Below are positions 9,486 to 18,546 of a stretch of 64,000 nucleotides of DNA, piece after piece. Numbering within the stretch: position 1 is the stretch's first letter; each line of letters starts with the position of its first letter. This DNA is from Gilliamella sp. ESL0405 (lineage in GTDB: Bacteria > Pseudomonadota > Gammaproteobacteria > Enterobacterales > Orbaceae), in NCBI RefSeq assembly GCF_019469205.1, contig NZ_CP048265.1, forward strand, positions 1,674,001 through 1,738,000, in the 5' to 3' direction. Below the pieces are notes generated by a model, which was not told the DNA's origin, ran no database searches, and saw nothing but the letters and a program-made list of their open reading frames with translations. A program made the translations under genes and the position numbers.

Positions 9486-11203
9486 TATGTTCTCTCCGTT
9501 TTACTAAGCCACATTTCATTCATTGCACCGCCACGAATCTGCATTGGGTAAACATGCTCGGTGGCATCAGTCATCACATCGACAAATACCAGACGATCCT
9601 TAATTGACAACGCTTTTTTAAGTTTAGATTCAAGTTCTTCTCGTTTAGTGATACTGATACCGACATGGCCGTAAGCTTCGGCAATTTTGGCAAAATCCGG
9701 CAGTGATTCCATATAGGAACTTGAATGTCGACCGGCATAAATCATATCTTGCCACTGTTTCACCATTCCTAAAAAGCGGTTATTGAGATTTAATACCAGC
9801 ACTGGTAAGCCATATTGTAAAGCCGTTGAAAGCTCTTGTATGTTCATTTGAATACTGCCATCGCCGGTGACACAAACCACATGTTTTTTCGGGAAAGCCA
9901 ATTTAACCCCTAACGCTGCCGGCAAGCCAAAGCCCATGGTACCAAGTCCGCCAGAAGTGATAAAATGACGAGGTTTATCAAACGGATAATAAAGCGCAGT
10001 AAACATCTGATGCTGTCCCACATCGGTAGTAATATAAGCATCACCCTTAGTTAACTTATACAGTACTTCAATAGCCTCTTGTGGTTTAATGCTTTCGCCT
10101 TCATGGCTATAAGCTAAACAGTGACGAGCACGCCAATGATCAATTTGTTTCCACCAATCGACTAATGCATCAAGATCTCGCTCAGCCTTGATTTCATCTA
10201 TTTGTGATAACATCGTTTCAACAACGACTTTGGCATCGCCCACCACCGGAATAGCAGCCGGAACAGTTTTTGAAATCGAAGTTGGGTCGATATCAATATG
10301 AATAATCTTCGCTTTTGGACAATATTTTTCCACATTATTGGTGGTTCTATCATCAAAGCGTGCACCAACAGCAAAAATGACATCCGCATTATGCATCGAC
10401 ATATTGGCTTCATAAACCCCATGCATGCCAATCATGCCTAAATACTTTTTATCCGTGCCGGGAAAAGCGCTAATTCCCATTAATGTTGAAGCTACCGGCA
10501 GATTTAATTTATCCGCTAAAGTTTTAATCGCCTCACTTGCGCCGGCGCTAATAACCCCACCACCAATAAAAAGGACTGGCTTTTTAGCCGCCATTAACGT
10601 GGTTAATGCTTTTTTGATCTGCCCTTTATGGCCTTGAATGGTCGGATTATAAGACCGCATTGAAACCGATTTAGGATAATGATAGTTATACTTATTCGCC
10701 GGATTAACGACATCTTTTGGTAAGTCAATCACAACCGGGCCTGGTCGACCAGTCGAGGCGATATAAAATGCCTTTTTGATCGTTTCGGGAATATCCTGAC
10801 TATCTTTAATTAAAAAACTATGTTTCACAATTGGGCGTGAAATCCCCACCATATCACACTCTTGAAAGGCATCATTACCGATTAAATTACTTGCCACTTG
10901 CCCCGACAAAATAACCAGTGGTACCGAATCCATATAAGCGGTTGCAATACCAGTAATGGTATTGGTCGCACCGGGTCCGGATGTCACCAAAACCACCCCA
11001 ACATCTCCTGTCGCCCTTGCATAACCATCAGCCATATGGACAGCCGCTTGCTCATGACGAACTAAAATATGTTCAATTCCACCTAACGTATGAATGGCAT
11101 CATAGATATCAAGAACGCTACCACCGGGATAACCAAATATCTGTTTCACACCTTGATCAATCAATGATTGAATGACCATTTCCGCACCTGACAGCTTTGC
11201 CAT
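9485..11203 (-). CDS. ilvI: Acetolactate synthase III catalytic subunit
   Basis: 572 aa thiamine-diphosphate enzyme that condenses pyruvate with pyruvate or 2-ketobutyrate, the first common step of valine, leucine and isoleucine synthesis. Visible marks are the catalytic glutamate in [14 protein letters not shown] (Glu51), the [18 protein letters not shown] block, the central FAD-binding domain, and the ThDP/Mg motif [15 protein letters not shown] with a downstream NN. Full length and co-linear with E. coli IlvI. It is divergent from ygfZ across a 286-bp AT-rich gap that must hold its promoter; no peptide-leader attenuator was recognised there. Confidence 0.96.
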   Translation of the reverse strand: MAKLSGAEMVIQSLIDQGVKQIFGYPGGSVLDIYDAIHTLGGIEHILVRHEQAAVHMADGYARATGDVGVVLVTSGPGATNTITGIATAYMDSVPLVILSGQVASNLIGNDAFQECDMVGISRPIVKHSFLIKDSQDIPETIKKAFYIASTGRPGPVVIDLPKDVVNPANKYNYHYPKSVSMRSYNPTIQGHKGQIKKALTTLMAAKKPVLFIGGGVISAGASEAIKTLADKLNLPVASTLMGISAFPGTDKKYLGMIGMHGVYEANMSMHNADVIFAVGARFDDRTTNNVEKYCPKAKIIHIDIDPTSISKTVPAAIPVVGDAKVVVETMLSQIDEIKAERDLDALVDWWKQIDHWRARHCLAYSHEGESIKPQEAIEVLYKLTKGDAYITTDVGQHQMFTALYYPFDKPRHFITSGGLGTMGFGLPAALGVKLAFPKKHVVCVTGDGSIQMNIQELSTALQYGLPVLVLNLNNRFLGMVKQWQDMIYAGRHSSSYMESLPDFAKIAEAYGHVGISITKREELESKLKKALSIKDRLVFVDVMTDATEHVYPMQIRGGAMNEMWLSKTERT

Positions 11204-11489
11204 AAGTTATTGCCTCCAGTATTACATATTTGTCATTTTTTATTCATTGTGCATTAACTTTTATACAAAATCAATAAAGTCAATAAGCTAAGATGATTCT
11301 CTGACTTTAATCCGAATAAAAAATTCATTTTTGTGAGATATCTTCCATAAAAATCATTAATTCTTTGAAAAGTGCAATATTAGCCATTGATGTTATTGTT
11401 ATCTTGTTATTTTTTATATACACTTTTCCAAAAGTTAATGATTCTAGCCAATATGGTTTTAGAATTATCCATTTCCCAAAGGTACTATC

Positions 11490-12383
11490 ATGAGCAATAT
11501 TTTTAGTAAACTAACCTCCCTTGCTGATTGGCAACTAGTCAAAATTTCCGGTGAAGATAATCACTCATATTTGCAAGGACAAGTCACCATCGATATCAAT
11601 AAATTGACTGAACAACGTGCGCTTTTCGGTGCGCATTGTGATGCCAAAGGTAAAATGTGGAGTAATTTATTAATTTTCCAACGTGGGCAAGATATTTACT
11701 ACATTGTCCGCAAAAGCGTTGTTGAGCGACAAATCGCTGAATTAAAAAAATATGCAGTCTTTGCCAATCTTACTATTGAAATCGTTAACGATCTCAATAT
11801 CGTCGGTATACCGCCAGAAGCGATTTCCGGACAACCGGCTTTAGAATCGATAATTTCACCACTGGCAGTTAACAACTGCGTGACTGTCGATAACATCACT
11901 TATATCAAATTACCGTTACCGCAAATGCGCTTTATTATGGTTACACCAAATGCCCTTCCTGATGATTTGCAACCATGTGATGATTGGGTGAAACTTGATT
12001 TAGAAGCAGGCTATGCCATTATCGATGCGCCGAATATAGAGAGCTTATTACCGCAAGCATGTAATTTACAACATTTCGATGCCATTAGCTTTGATAAAGG
12101 TTGTTATTGTGGGCAAGAAATGGTCGCCAGAGCAGAGTATCGTGGTGCGAATAATCGAGGACTCTATCTGTTATCGGGAAAAAGCGCAACATTACCAAAA
12201 ATTGGCGATAAGCTTGAGTATGAGATTGACGGTAACTGGCGAGAAAGCGGTCAAGTGTTGGCGGCGGTAAAACTCAACCAAGACAACGCTATTTATGTAC
12301 AAGTTGTTCTCGCTAATGGTATCGATATTAATACCCAATTTAGAGTCAAAGACCAACCAGATAGTCAACTTACTTTCAATTAA
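11490..12383 (+). CDS. ygfZ: tRNA-modifying/Fe-S maintenance protein YgfZ
   Basis: 297 aa folate-binding GcvT-like protein that supports Fe-S enzymes such as MiaB. The diagnostic K-G-C-Y-x-G-Q-E motif is present as KGCYCGQEMVARAEYRG near residues 205-221, and the N-terminal SYLQGQVTIDIN block matches the family. Upstream AAAGG spaced before ATG 11490 supports the start. It is monocistronic and followed by a hairpin at 12397-12427. Confidence 0.93.
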   Translation: MSNIFSKLTSLADWQLVKISGEDNHSYLQGQVTIDINKLTEQRALFGAHCDAKGKMWSNLLIFQRGQDIYYIVRKSVVERQIAELKKYAVFANLTIEIVNDLNIVGIPPEAISGQPALESIISPLAVNNCVTVDNITYIKLPLPQMRFIMVTPNALPDDLQPCDDWVKLDLEAGYAIIDAPNIESLLPQACNLQHFDAISFDKGCYCGQEMVARAEYRGANNRGLYLLSGKSATLPKIGDKLEYEIDGNWRESGQVLAAVKLNQDNAIYVQVVLANGIDINTQFRVKDQPDSQLTFN

Positions 12384-12396
12384 ACTTAAAAAAACA

Positions 12397-12427
12397 CAAT
12401 TAACCGTTAGTTACTAGCGGTTAATTG
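12397..12427 (+). terminator. Hairpin after ygfZ
   Basis: CAATTAACCGTTAG pairs with CTAGCGGTTAATTG with one mismatch. It has no clear T-run on the plus strand, so it may only define the 3' end weakly. Confidence 0.5.
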
Positions 12428-12517
12428 CTATCACGTATTTAAATTAAAACGCAAGATTACCATACCATTTTTTTAAAATGCTGGAATGGTCTTCCGATCT
12501 ATTCCAACATGTGTATT

Positions 12518-13669
12518 TTATTGTCCCAATTCTTGATTCACAATCTCAACAAAATATTGGGCGCCAGTTGTTAACACTTCATCATTAAAATTGTATGCCG
12601 GATTATGTAAATTAGCCCCTTTGCCGGCACCGAGCCAAACATAAACACCCGGTATTTTTTGTAACATAAAGGCAAAATCTTCTGATCCCATAGACGGCTG
12701 AGGATCAACCACAATATTATCTTGCCCAACCACTTTTTTAGCCGCTTCAATAGCAATATCCGCTTGCGTTGGATAATTGATCGTGGCCGGATAACGGCGC
12801 TGATAATCCACCTCTGCCTTAGCGTCAAATGTTGCAGCAATACCACTGGCGATCTGCTTAATGCGATTTTCGGCAAGGTCTTGCACTTGCGCACTAAACG
12901 AACGTACGGTACCCCGTATTACCGCTTGTTGCGGTAAAACATTCCAAGTATCGCCACTATGAATCTGCGTCACACTAATGACTAATGAGCTGATCGGATC
13001 AAGATTTCGACTAACAATACTTTGTAAAGCGTTGACAATTTGGGTAGCAGTTAAAATGGTATCTTTGCCTAAATGAGGAGCGGCTGCATGGGCGCCTTGT
13101 CCGGTCACTTTAATTTCAAAGACATCGTAAGATGCCATCATTGGTCCATGGTTGATATAAAAATGGTTTAAATTCATATTCGGCTGGTTATGTATCCCAT
13201 AAACAGCTTCAATAGGCAATTTGTCAAACAATCCGTTTTCAACCATTACTCGGGCGCCACCTTCGTTTTCTTCAGCGGGCTGAAAAATGACTACCACCGT
13301 ACCGGTAAAATCCCGATGCTCACTCAGGTATTTGGCAACACCCAATAAAGTTGCAGTGTGTCCGTCATGACCGCAGGCATGCATTTTGCCGCGGATTGTT
13401 GAGCAATATTCGATGTTATTTTCTTCAACAATATCCAACGCATCAATATCGGCACGCAATGCAATATAGCGCCCCGGCTTTTTACCATGAATAAGACCAA
13501 CTACTCCGGTTGGGGCAAAATCAGTAAATAACTCGGTAATACCAAAAGATTGAAGTTTTTCAATAATAAATTGAGTTGTATTTTTTTCTTCAAAGGCGGT
13601 TTCGGGATGCGCATGGATGTGATGACGCCAAGCGATCATATCTTGTTTCAACTCAGGGATAGAACTCAT
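12518..13669 (-). CDS. M20-family amidohydrolase (hippurate/N-acyl-amino-acid hydrolase type)
   Basis: About 383 aa starting at MSSIPELKQ. This ATG (13667-13669) has AAGGA 7 bp upstream, which an upstream in-frame ATG at 13684 lacks. The family's metal site is visible: HACGHDGHTA near residue 97, PAEENEGGARVMVENG near 130, then the dimerisation domain with GQGAHAAAPHLGKD, and a final SMGSEDFAFM. Members remove acyl groups from amino acids such as hippurate or N-acetyl amino acids; the substrate here cannot be read. It stands alone between ygfZ and pilD, both pointing toward or past it. Confidence 0.88.
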   Translation of the reverse strand: MSSIPELKQDMIAWRHHIHAHPETAFEEKNTTQFIIEKLQSFGITELFTDFAPTGVVGLIHGKKPGRYIALRADIDALDIVEENNIEYCSTIRGKMHACGHDGHTATLLGVAKYLSEHRDFTGTVVVIFQPAEENEGGARVMVENGLFDKLPIEAVYGIHNQPNMNLNHFYINHGPMMASYDVFEIKVTGQGAHAAAPHLGKDTILTATQIVNALQSIVSRNLDPISSLVISVTQIHSGDTWNVLPQQAVIRGTVRSFSAQVQDLAENRIKQIASGIAATFDAKAEVDYQRRYPATINYPTQADIAIEAAKKVVGQDNIVVDPQPSMGSEDFAFMLQKIPGVYVWLGAGKGANLHNPAYNFNDEVLTTGAQYFVEIVNQELGQ

Positions 13670-13802
13670 GGTTAATTCCTTCATTTATTATTATGTTAGT
13701 GTCAGTAAATAGGGATTTACTATACTGCTATTTTTACTATGATAAAAATAACTCTTTTTAATATCGTTATCGATTTTAGTTATATCACAAGATTAATTTA
13801 AG

Positions 13803-13845
13803 GTTTTATACTAAAACGTAGGGTATTTCTGAAAGTTCTTGACAA
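13803..13845 (-). repeat. Dispersed ~44-bp motif forming the 3' end of pilD
   Basis: Read on the minus strand, this matches the element that recurs around the CRISPR arrays and before glnE: TTGTCAAGAACTTTCAGAAA, then a TAGTATAAAAC end. Here it encodes the last residues of PilD (CQELSEIPYVLV) and its TAA stop. Confidence 0.75.
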
Positions 13846-14588
13846 AAATAGCTTAAGCAATAACCTGAAAACGATAAGAAAGGTGCAAAAGGAATTAACC
13901 GCACTTGATGTTTTGCCAGCAGATATCGCAAACAAAGATAATAGATAATACCAAGTAGGCAAGCAATTACCACTAACCAAGGCAGAAGATAATACGGTAA
14001 CCAAGCGCCAAATGCAGCCAGTAGTTTAATATCCCCACCGCCCAAACCTGCTTTTTTAAAAATGCAGAAGAATAACGTTGCCGGAATTTTTAGTAAACTA
14101 TAACCGAGAAAAATCCCCAAAAAGGCATCGTTAAGGGTAACACTGGTCAGCTCAAAATAGCTTGCAATTAATCCCAACCACATCAACGGTTGAGTAAAAA
14201 AATCGGGAAGCAGATAATACTTAAAATCAATCAATGCAAGCAGAATAAAAAAACCACTCAGCATCATCATTAGCAAACTGTGGCTGTTTAATCCTCGATC
14301 GATATAAATTAAGGTAAACAAAGTAGCAAGCAATAACTCTAATACCGGATAATGCAGCGAAATTTTATAGTGGCAATAGTAGCAACGACCTTTTAATATC
14401 AACCAAGAAATCACCGGAATTAACTGCCACAGTGCCAGTGTACTACCGCAATTTAAGCACTTTGACCGTTTTACACTTATTGCCTGCAAATATTCTATAT
14501 GGCTCAATGAAGGTGAAAACCGGCGATAAGCAACATTAATAAAGCTACCTACGGATAATCCTAAACAGATAATGAACACTAACATCAA
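13806..14588 (-). CDS. pilD: Type IV prepilin peptidase
   Basis: 260 aa polytopic inner-membrane aspartic protease that cleaves and N-methylates prepilins. The zinc-type cysteines are in KCLNCGS and GRCYYCHYK near residues 44-75. The two catalytic aspartates are in ALIDFKYYLLPD and GGGDIKLLAAFGAWL. The rest is hydrophobic helices. ATG overlaps the pilC stop by 4 bp, so pilB-pilC-pilD form one operon. The last dozen codons coincide with a dispersed repeat, so the C-terminus is probably not ancestral. Confidence 0.92.
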   Translation of the reverse strand: MMLVFIICLGLSVGSFINVAYRRFSPSLSHIEYLQAISVKRSKCLNCGSTLALWQLIPVISWLILKGRCYYCHYKISLHYPVLELLLATLFTLIYIDRGLNSHSLLMMMLSGFFILLALIDFKYYLLPDFFTQPLMWLGLIASYFELTSVTLNDAFLGIFLGYSLLKIPATLFFCIFKKAGLGGGDIKLLAAFGAWLPYYLLPWLVVIACLLGIIYYLCLRYLLAKHQVRLIPFAPFLSFSGYCLSYFCQELSEIPYVLV

Positions 14589-15760
14589 TGTATCACATCG
14601 CCGAGTTGAAATATTGGCAAATAGATAGCCATAATCAAACTGCCGACTATCAGCGATAACAACAGCATTAATAACGGTTCTAAGGTCGAAGATAAGTTAT
14701 CGGTTAACCTTTGATGTTGTTGCTGAAAATAGTGGGCTAAATTATCTAACATCAGATCCAGCGTTCCCGACTCTTCGCCGGCATGAACTAATTGCCGGCA
14801 AATATTGGGGTAACCGGCTTGCTGACGCAAGGCATAACTGAACGACTGCCCCTGCTTGATTTGCTCGATAATCAGATTAATACTGTCTTGATAAAAAGCG
14901 TTACTTGCCGTATTAACGGCTGAATTTAAACCGGTTAATAAAGGAATGCCGGCTTGTTGGGTAATAGCAAGCGTTTGGAAAATCTGGGTTAAATGGCTAC
15001 TGGTAATTAGCTGGCCAATTAACGGCAAACGCAATATCCACCTATCGATTTCAGCTTGAAAACGAGCTTTCACATAGTGTTGGTAAGTGAGATAACTTAA
15101 TAGCAGAATAAAACTCAGTATGATCCAGTTTCTTTCCAGAGAAATTGAAAGTTCAATCATGCATTGGGTAAAATAAGGGAGCTGGGCATCAAAACTTTGG
15201 TATATCTCATTAAATTTGGGTAAAACAACAAGTAACATCACCAATGCCACAACAAACGATACCACTAAAAGAAAGAGCGGATAACGCACCGCCTTTTTAA
15301 TTCGTTTGTGGAGTTCAATCGATCTTTCAAGTTGTAGGGATAACTGTTCAAAACTGGTATCGAGCTGACCAGTTAGCTCGCCAGTGGCAATGATTTGGCA
15401 ATAAAGCGAAGGGAAAACCAAATGATGATTGGCTAGCGCCTGCGATAATGTTTCGCCTTGTGTAATTTGGCTTTTCACATCGTTAAGCAAATATTGCCAA
15501 TGCGCTTTGGTCTGATCTTCAATCAGCAGCTCGAGCGCATCAATCAGTGATAAACCGGCTTTTAATAGCGTGGCTATCTGTTTTGTTACCAGCAATAATT
15601 CGTTGCGACTAAAACTTTTGCTGCTGATAAATCGCCCTGCTTTAAATTTTATTGCTACCTTGCCTTGTATTAACAACTGTTTTTGAGCTTCTTGCCTTGA
15701 ACGGGCAATAATGTTGTTTTGCTCAAAGTTGAGATCATACCAATAATAGAGCCGTTTCAC
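14585..15760 (-). CDS. pilC: Type IV pilus inner-membrane platform protein
   Basis: 391 aa member of the GspF/PilC family, which anchors the assembly ATPase at the inner membrane. Two T2SSF repeats are visible: FSRNELLLVTKQIATLLKAG near 52-75 and LTQIFQTLAITQQAGIPLL near 255-275. Each is followed by a GESGTL- or GELTGQL-type motif and a hydrophobic helix near 165-185 and 360-380. It overlaps pilB upstream and pilD downstream by 4 bp each. Confidence 0.92.
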   Translation of the reverse strand: MKRLYYWYDLNFEQNNIIARSRQEAQKQLLIQGKVAIKFKAGRFISSKSFSRNELLLVTKQIATLLKAGLSLIDALELLIEDQTKAHWQYLLNDVKSQITQGETLSQALANHHLVFPSLYCQIIATGELTGQLDTSFEQLSLQLERSIELHKRIKKAVRYPLFLLVVSFVVALVMLLVVLPKFNEIYQSFDAQLPYFTQCMIELSISLERNWIILSFILLLSYLTYQHYVKARFQAEIDRWILRLPLIGQLITSSHLTQIFQTLAITQQAGIPLLTGLNSAVNTASNAFYQDSINLIIEQIKQGQSFSYALRQQAGYPNICRQLVHAGEESGTLDLMLDNLAHYFQQQHQRLTDNLSSTLEPLLMLLLSLIVGSLIMAIYLPIFQLGDVIH

Positions 15761-16866
15761 TCGCTATCCCCTAACACCCGATCTATTTCAGCAAGACTTG
15801 TGATGCCATTTTTTACCAGCTCTTCACCCGCTTTTTTCAAGCTAGTCATATTGGTTGGCGTGATTGTTTGCTTCGCTAAAATTTGCTGTTGAATTTCCGG
15901 CGTAATAACTAATAATTCGTACAAACCAATTCGCCCCGAATACCCGCCAACACAATGTTGGCAACCAATGGCTAAATAATGTGGTACGAACTCATTGCCT
16001 AATAATATGTATTCACTGGCTGCGGTTTTGCATTCAATACAAAGTTTACGCACTAACCGTTGGGCAATCACCAGTTTTAAACTTGATGCAAGCAGATAAT
16101 TTTCAATGCCCATTTGATTAAGGCGAGTAATAGCTTCAATGCTTGAATTGGTGTGTAAGGTTGATAGAACTAAATGCCCTGTTTGTGATGCTTGAATGGC
16201 AATTTCAGCGGTTTGCTGGTCACGAATTTCACCAATCATCATCACGTCAGGGTCTTGTCTGAGCAAAGCACGTAAGATAACTGAAAAAGTTAACCCTGCT
16301 TTTGGATTGATTGCGGTTTGATTAATGCCGTCGAGTGGAATTTCGATCGGATCTTCGACACTGCAAATATTACAATCTTCTTTATTCAGTCGTTTTAGTG
16401 CACTGTATAAGGTGACCGTTTTACCGCTACCTGTTGGGCCGGTGACCAAAATCAAGCCTTGCGGATAACTTAGGATTTTTTCGAAAGTTATTAGATCCTG
16501 CGGCGATAATCCCAAATCATAAATGCTTAAGTCTAACTGCTCGTTATCCATAACCCGCAATACGATTTTTTCGCCATTGATGACCGGTAAAGTGGCAATG
16601 CGCATGGCAAAATGGTCAATCACCAATTGACCGTCCTGCGGCAATCGCTGTTCGGCTATATTTAAATTGGACATAATTTTTAGTCTTGCCGTTATCTGCT
16701 TAGCTAAAGACAAAGGTGCACTTGCCTTGTTTTGTAAAACGCCGTCAATACGCATCCGGATGCGGTAATAGGTTTGATAAGGTTCAAAGTGAATATCTGA
16801 AGCTCGCTTTTCAAGCGCTGATAATAATATGTCGTTAATACGTTCAACCAATTTATCTTCTTGCAT
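15757..16866 (-). CDS. pilB: Type IV pilus assembly ATPase, short form
   Basis: 369 aa hexameric secretion-type ATPase that powers pilus extension. Walker A GPTGSGKT lies at 143-150; Walker B/Asp box IGEIRDQQTAEIAIQASQTGH and the His box LSTLHTNSS follow; two CxxC pairs (CIEC and CQHC) form the zinc site. At 369 residues it lacks the N-terminal N1 domain present in full PilB (about 560 aa) and is shorter than E. coli HofB (about 460). It starts directly at the second N-domain (SALEKRASDIHFEPY). It lies between pilA and pilC in one transcription unit. Confidence 0.9.
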   Translation of the reverse strand: MQEDKLVERINDILLSALEKRASDIHFEPYQTYYRIRMRIDGVLQNKASAPLSLAKQITARLKIMSNLNIAEQRLPQDGQLVIDHFAMRIATLPVINGEKIVLRVMDNEQLDLSIYDLGLSPQDLITFEKILSYPQGLILVTGPTGSGKTVTLYSALKRLNKEDCNICSVEDPIEIPLDGINQTAINPKAGLTFSVILRALLRQDPDVMMIGEIRDQQTAEIAIQASQTGHLVLSTLHTNSSIEAITRLNQMGIENYLLASSLKLVIAQRLVRKLCIECKTAASEYILLGNEFVPHYLAIGCQHCVGGYSGRIGLYELLVITPEIQQQILAKQTITPTNMTSLKKAGEELVKNGITSLAEIDRVLGDSE

Positions 16867-16896
16867 AATCGCTCTCTAATGTTGGCTTTATCATAA

Positions 16897-17328
16897 TCAA
16901 AATTTAAAAATATCTTCACAAGCGGAAGTTAAACCGGCATCCGGCGGCGTTGTTATGCAAGTTCTGCTCCAATCCAAATGACCATGGGTGGTATTGATTG
17001 TCGGCGTTAGCGTAGTGGTTAAGCCAGCTAAAGCGTTTGATCCCACTAAAGTGATAACCCCATTACTTACCGTAATAGAAGCAACATAGTTACTCGATTT
17101 GGTCACCGCAATACCATTACTGCCATTGTTACATCCATTTAATGCCCCTTTTTCAATGGCACAAATTTCAACGGCTGACTTATAGGCGCTCATCGATTGA
17201 AGCATGTCAGTTAAAGCCGCTTTTTTTACATAACCTTGATAAGCTGGTAGACCGATTGCGGTTAAAATAGCTATCACCACAATAGCAATCATAAGTTCGA
17301 ATAAGGTAAATCCCGATTGATTAGACAT
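16897..17328 (-). CDS. pilA: Type IV major pilin precursor
   Basis: About 143 aa from the ATG at 17326-17328. That start gives the short leader MSNQSG before FTLFELMIAIVVIAILTAIG, a textbook PilD cleavage site with the conserved Glu5 and hydrophobic alpha-helix. An upstream extension in frame would add 25 residues and spoil the leader, so the inner ATG was chosen. Four cysteines in the mature part (CAIEKGALNGC and CITTPPDAGLTSAC) could form two disulfides including the C-terminal D-region loop. First gene of the pilABCD cluster. Confidence 0.92.
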   Translation of the reverse strand: MSNQSGFTLFELMIAIVVIAILTAIGLPAYQGYVKKAALTDMLQSMSAYKSAVEICAIEKGALNGCNNGSNGIAVTKSSNYVASITVSNGVITLVGSNALAGLTTTLTPTINTTHGHLDWSRTCITTPPDAGLTSACEDIFKF

Positions 17329-17520
17329 TTTGTTACACTCTTTGATAGAAATGATTTGAGTGATGTCTTTATAGCGAAACAAAAAAATGAAATAATAAGC
17401 CAATTAGTATTTTGGGATTTGAAATACAATCGTCACGTTAATTATTTCGGTCATGTCAAAATCGTTGTGCAATAGTTCACAAACTTCATTCGCATTACCT
17501 AAACAATTGTTGGAGTTAAT

Positions 17521-18390
17521 ATGCCCTTAAACATCATTAATGGTTGGTTACAAGGTGTTAAGCAAGTTTTATCGCCTTTTTATAATGATCGCCCGGCGAA
17601 TAAACCTATTTCATTATTGGTCATTCACAATATTAGTTTGCCGCCAAATCAGTATGGTGGCCCTTATGTGGAACAATTATTTACCGGCAAACTTGATCCG
17701 AATGCTGATCCCTATTTTGCTAAAATTTATCAATTACAAGTTTCTGCACATCTTTTTATTCGTCGTAATGGTGAAATTATCCAGTTTGTCCCGTTTGATA
17801 AACGAGCCTGGCATGCCGGACAATCACAGTTTGAAGGGCAAGAAAATTGTAATGATTTCTCAATTGGCATTGAATTAGAAGGCTGCGACAGTGAAAATTT
17901 CACCCCAGTGCAATATGAGCAGTTAGCCGCAGTAACCTTGATTCTCCAACAAACTTATGCCATTAAAAATATTACCGGGCATAGTGACATCGCCCCGATG
18001 CGTAAAACCGATCCGGGTCCTTGTTTTGACTGGCAATATTACCGGGATTTATTAAGCCAGCAATCGCAGACACAGTCGTTAATTAAGCAACTGGAATTGA
18101 TAAAACAGGCACTGCAAGACACTCAATTATGGCAATCAGCACCACCGCATCCCGATGCTTTTTTAAGTCAAGAACCGTTTGCGCTCGACACCATGCAAGC
18201 GCATGAGTGGCTACAATGGATTTTTATTCCTCGAATTTATGCTCTTATTGATGCTAATGCCGCTATCCCACAATTTGCCCTTCATCCCTATTTTGAAGAA
18301 GCATTTAAACAGCAGGAACAAGACCTAACACAGCTATTAGATCTGATTAAGCAGCTTGATCAATTATCTGCAATAAAAGATTCTGAGTAA
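17521..18390 (+). CDS. ampD: AmpD-YqcC fusion: anhydro-muropeptide amidase with C-terminal YqcC domain
   Basis: 289 aa. Residues 1 to about 178 are a full AmpD, the cytoplasmic zinc N-acetyl-anhydromuramyl-L-alanine amidase of peptidoglycan recycling. Zinc ligands are His36 (LLVIHNIS), His154 (ITGHSDIAP) and Asp164 (RKTDPGPC), with the acidic IGIELEG motif. E. coli AmpD ends at 183 aa. Here about 105 more residues match the small protein YqcC (DUF446): a helical start, then FALDTMQAHEWLQWIFIPRI and a LHPYFEEAF-type end. YqcC's function is not established, so the role of the fusion is unknown. The last codons run into a 13-14-bp tandem repeat. Confidence 0.88.
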   Translation: MPLNIINGWLQGVKQVLSPFYNDRPANKPISLLVIHNISLPPNQYGGPYVEQLFTGKLDPNADPYFAKIYQLQVSAHLFIRRNGEIIQFVPFDKRAWHAGQSQFEGQENCNDFSIGIELEGCDSENFTPVQYEQLAAVTLILQQTYAIKNITGHSDIAPMRKTDPGPCFDWQYYRDLLSQQSQTQSLIKQLELIKQALQDTQLWQSAPPHPDAFLSQEPFALDTMQAHEWLQWIFIPRIYALIDANAAIPQFALHPYFEEAFKQQEQDLTQLLDLIKQLDQLSAIKDSE

Positions 18391-18464
18391 AAGACTTTGT
18401 GTAAAAGATTCTGTGAAAATGTTCTAAGAAAAAGTTCTGCGAAAAGGCTCTGCAAAAGATTTGA
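18374..18464. repeat. Imperfect 13-14-bp tandem repeat across the ampD-yqcC stop codon
   Basis: About seven degenerate copies of AAAAGATTCTGNG run from the last codons of the AmpD-YqcC gene into its 3' untranslated region. Slippage here could change the end of the protein. Confidence 0.65.
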
Positions 18465-18473
18465 TATAAAAAA

Positions 18474-18508
18474 ACCCCCAAGTAATTGGTTGTCCAACTC
18501 TTGGGGGT
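18474..18508 (-). terminator. Terminator of the alr-mltG operon
   Basis: ACCCCCAAG and CTTGGGGGT arms; on the minus strand the hairpin is followed by eight T. It lies about 40 bp past the mltG stop. Confidence 0.85.
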
Positions 18509-18546
18509 CACTTCACCAATCTGCACGTTTTTTTCAATCAGTGATG

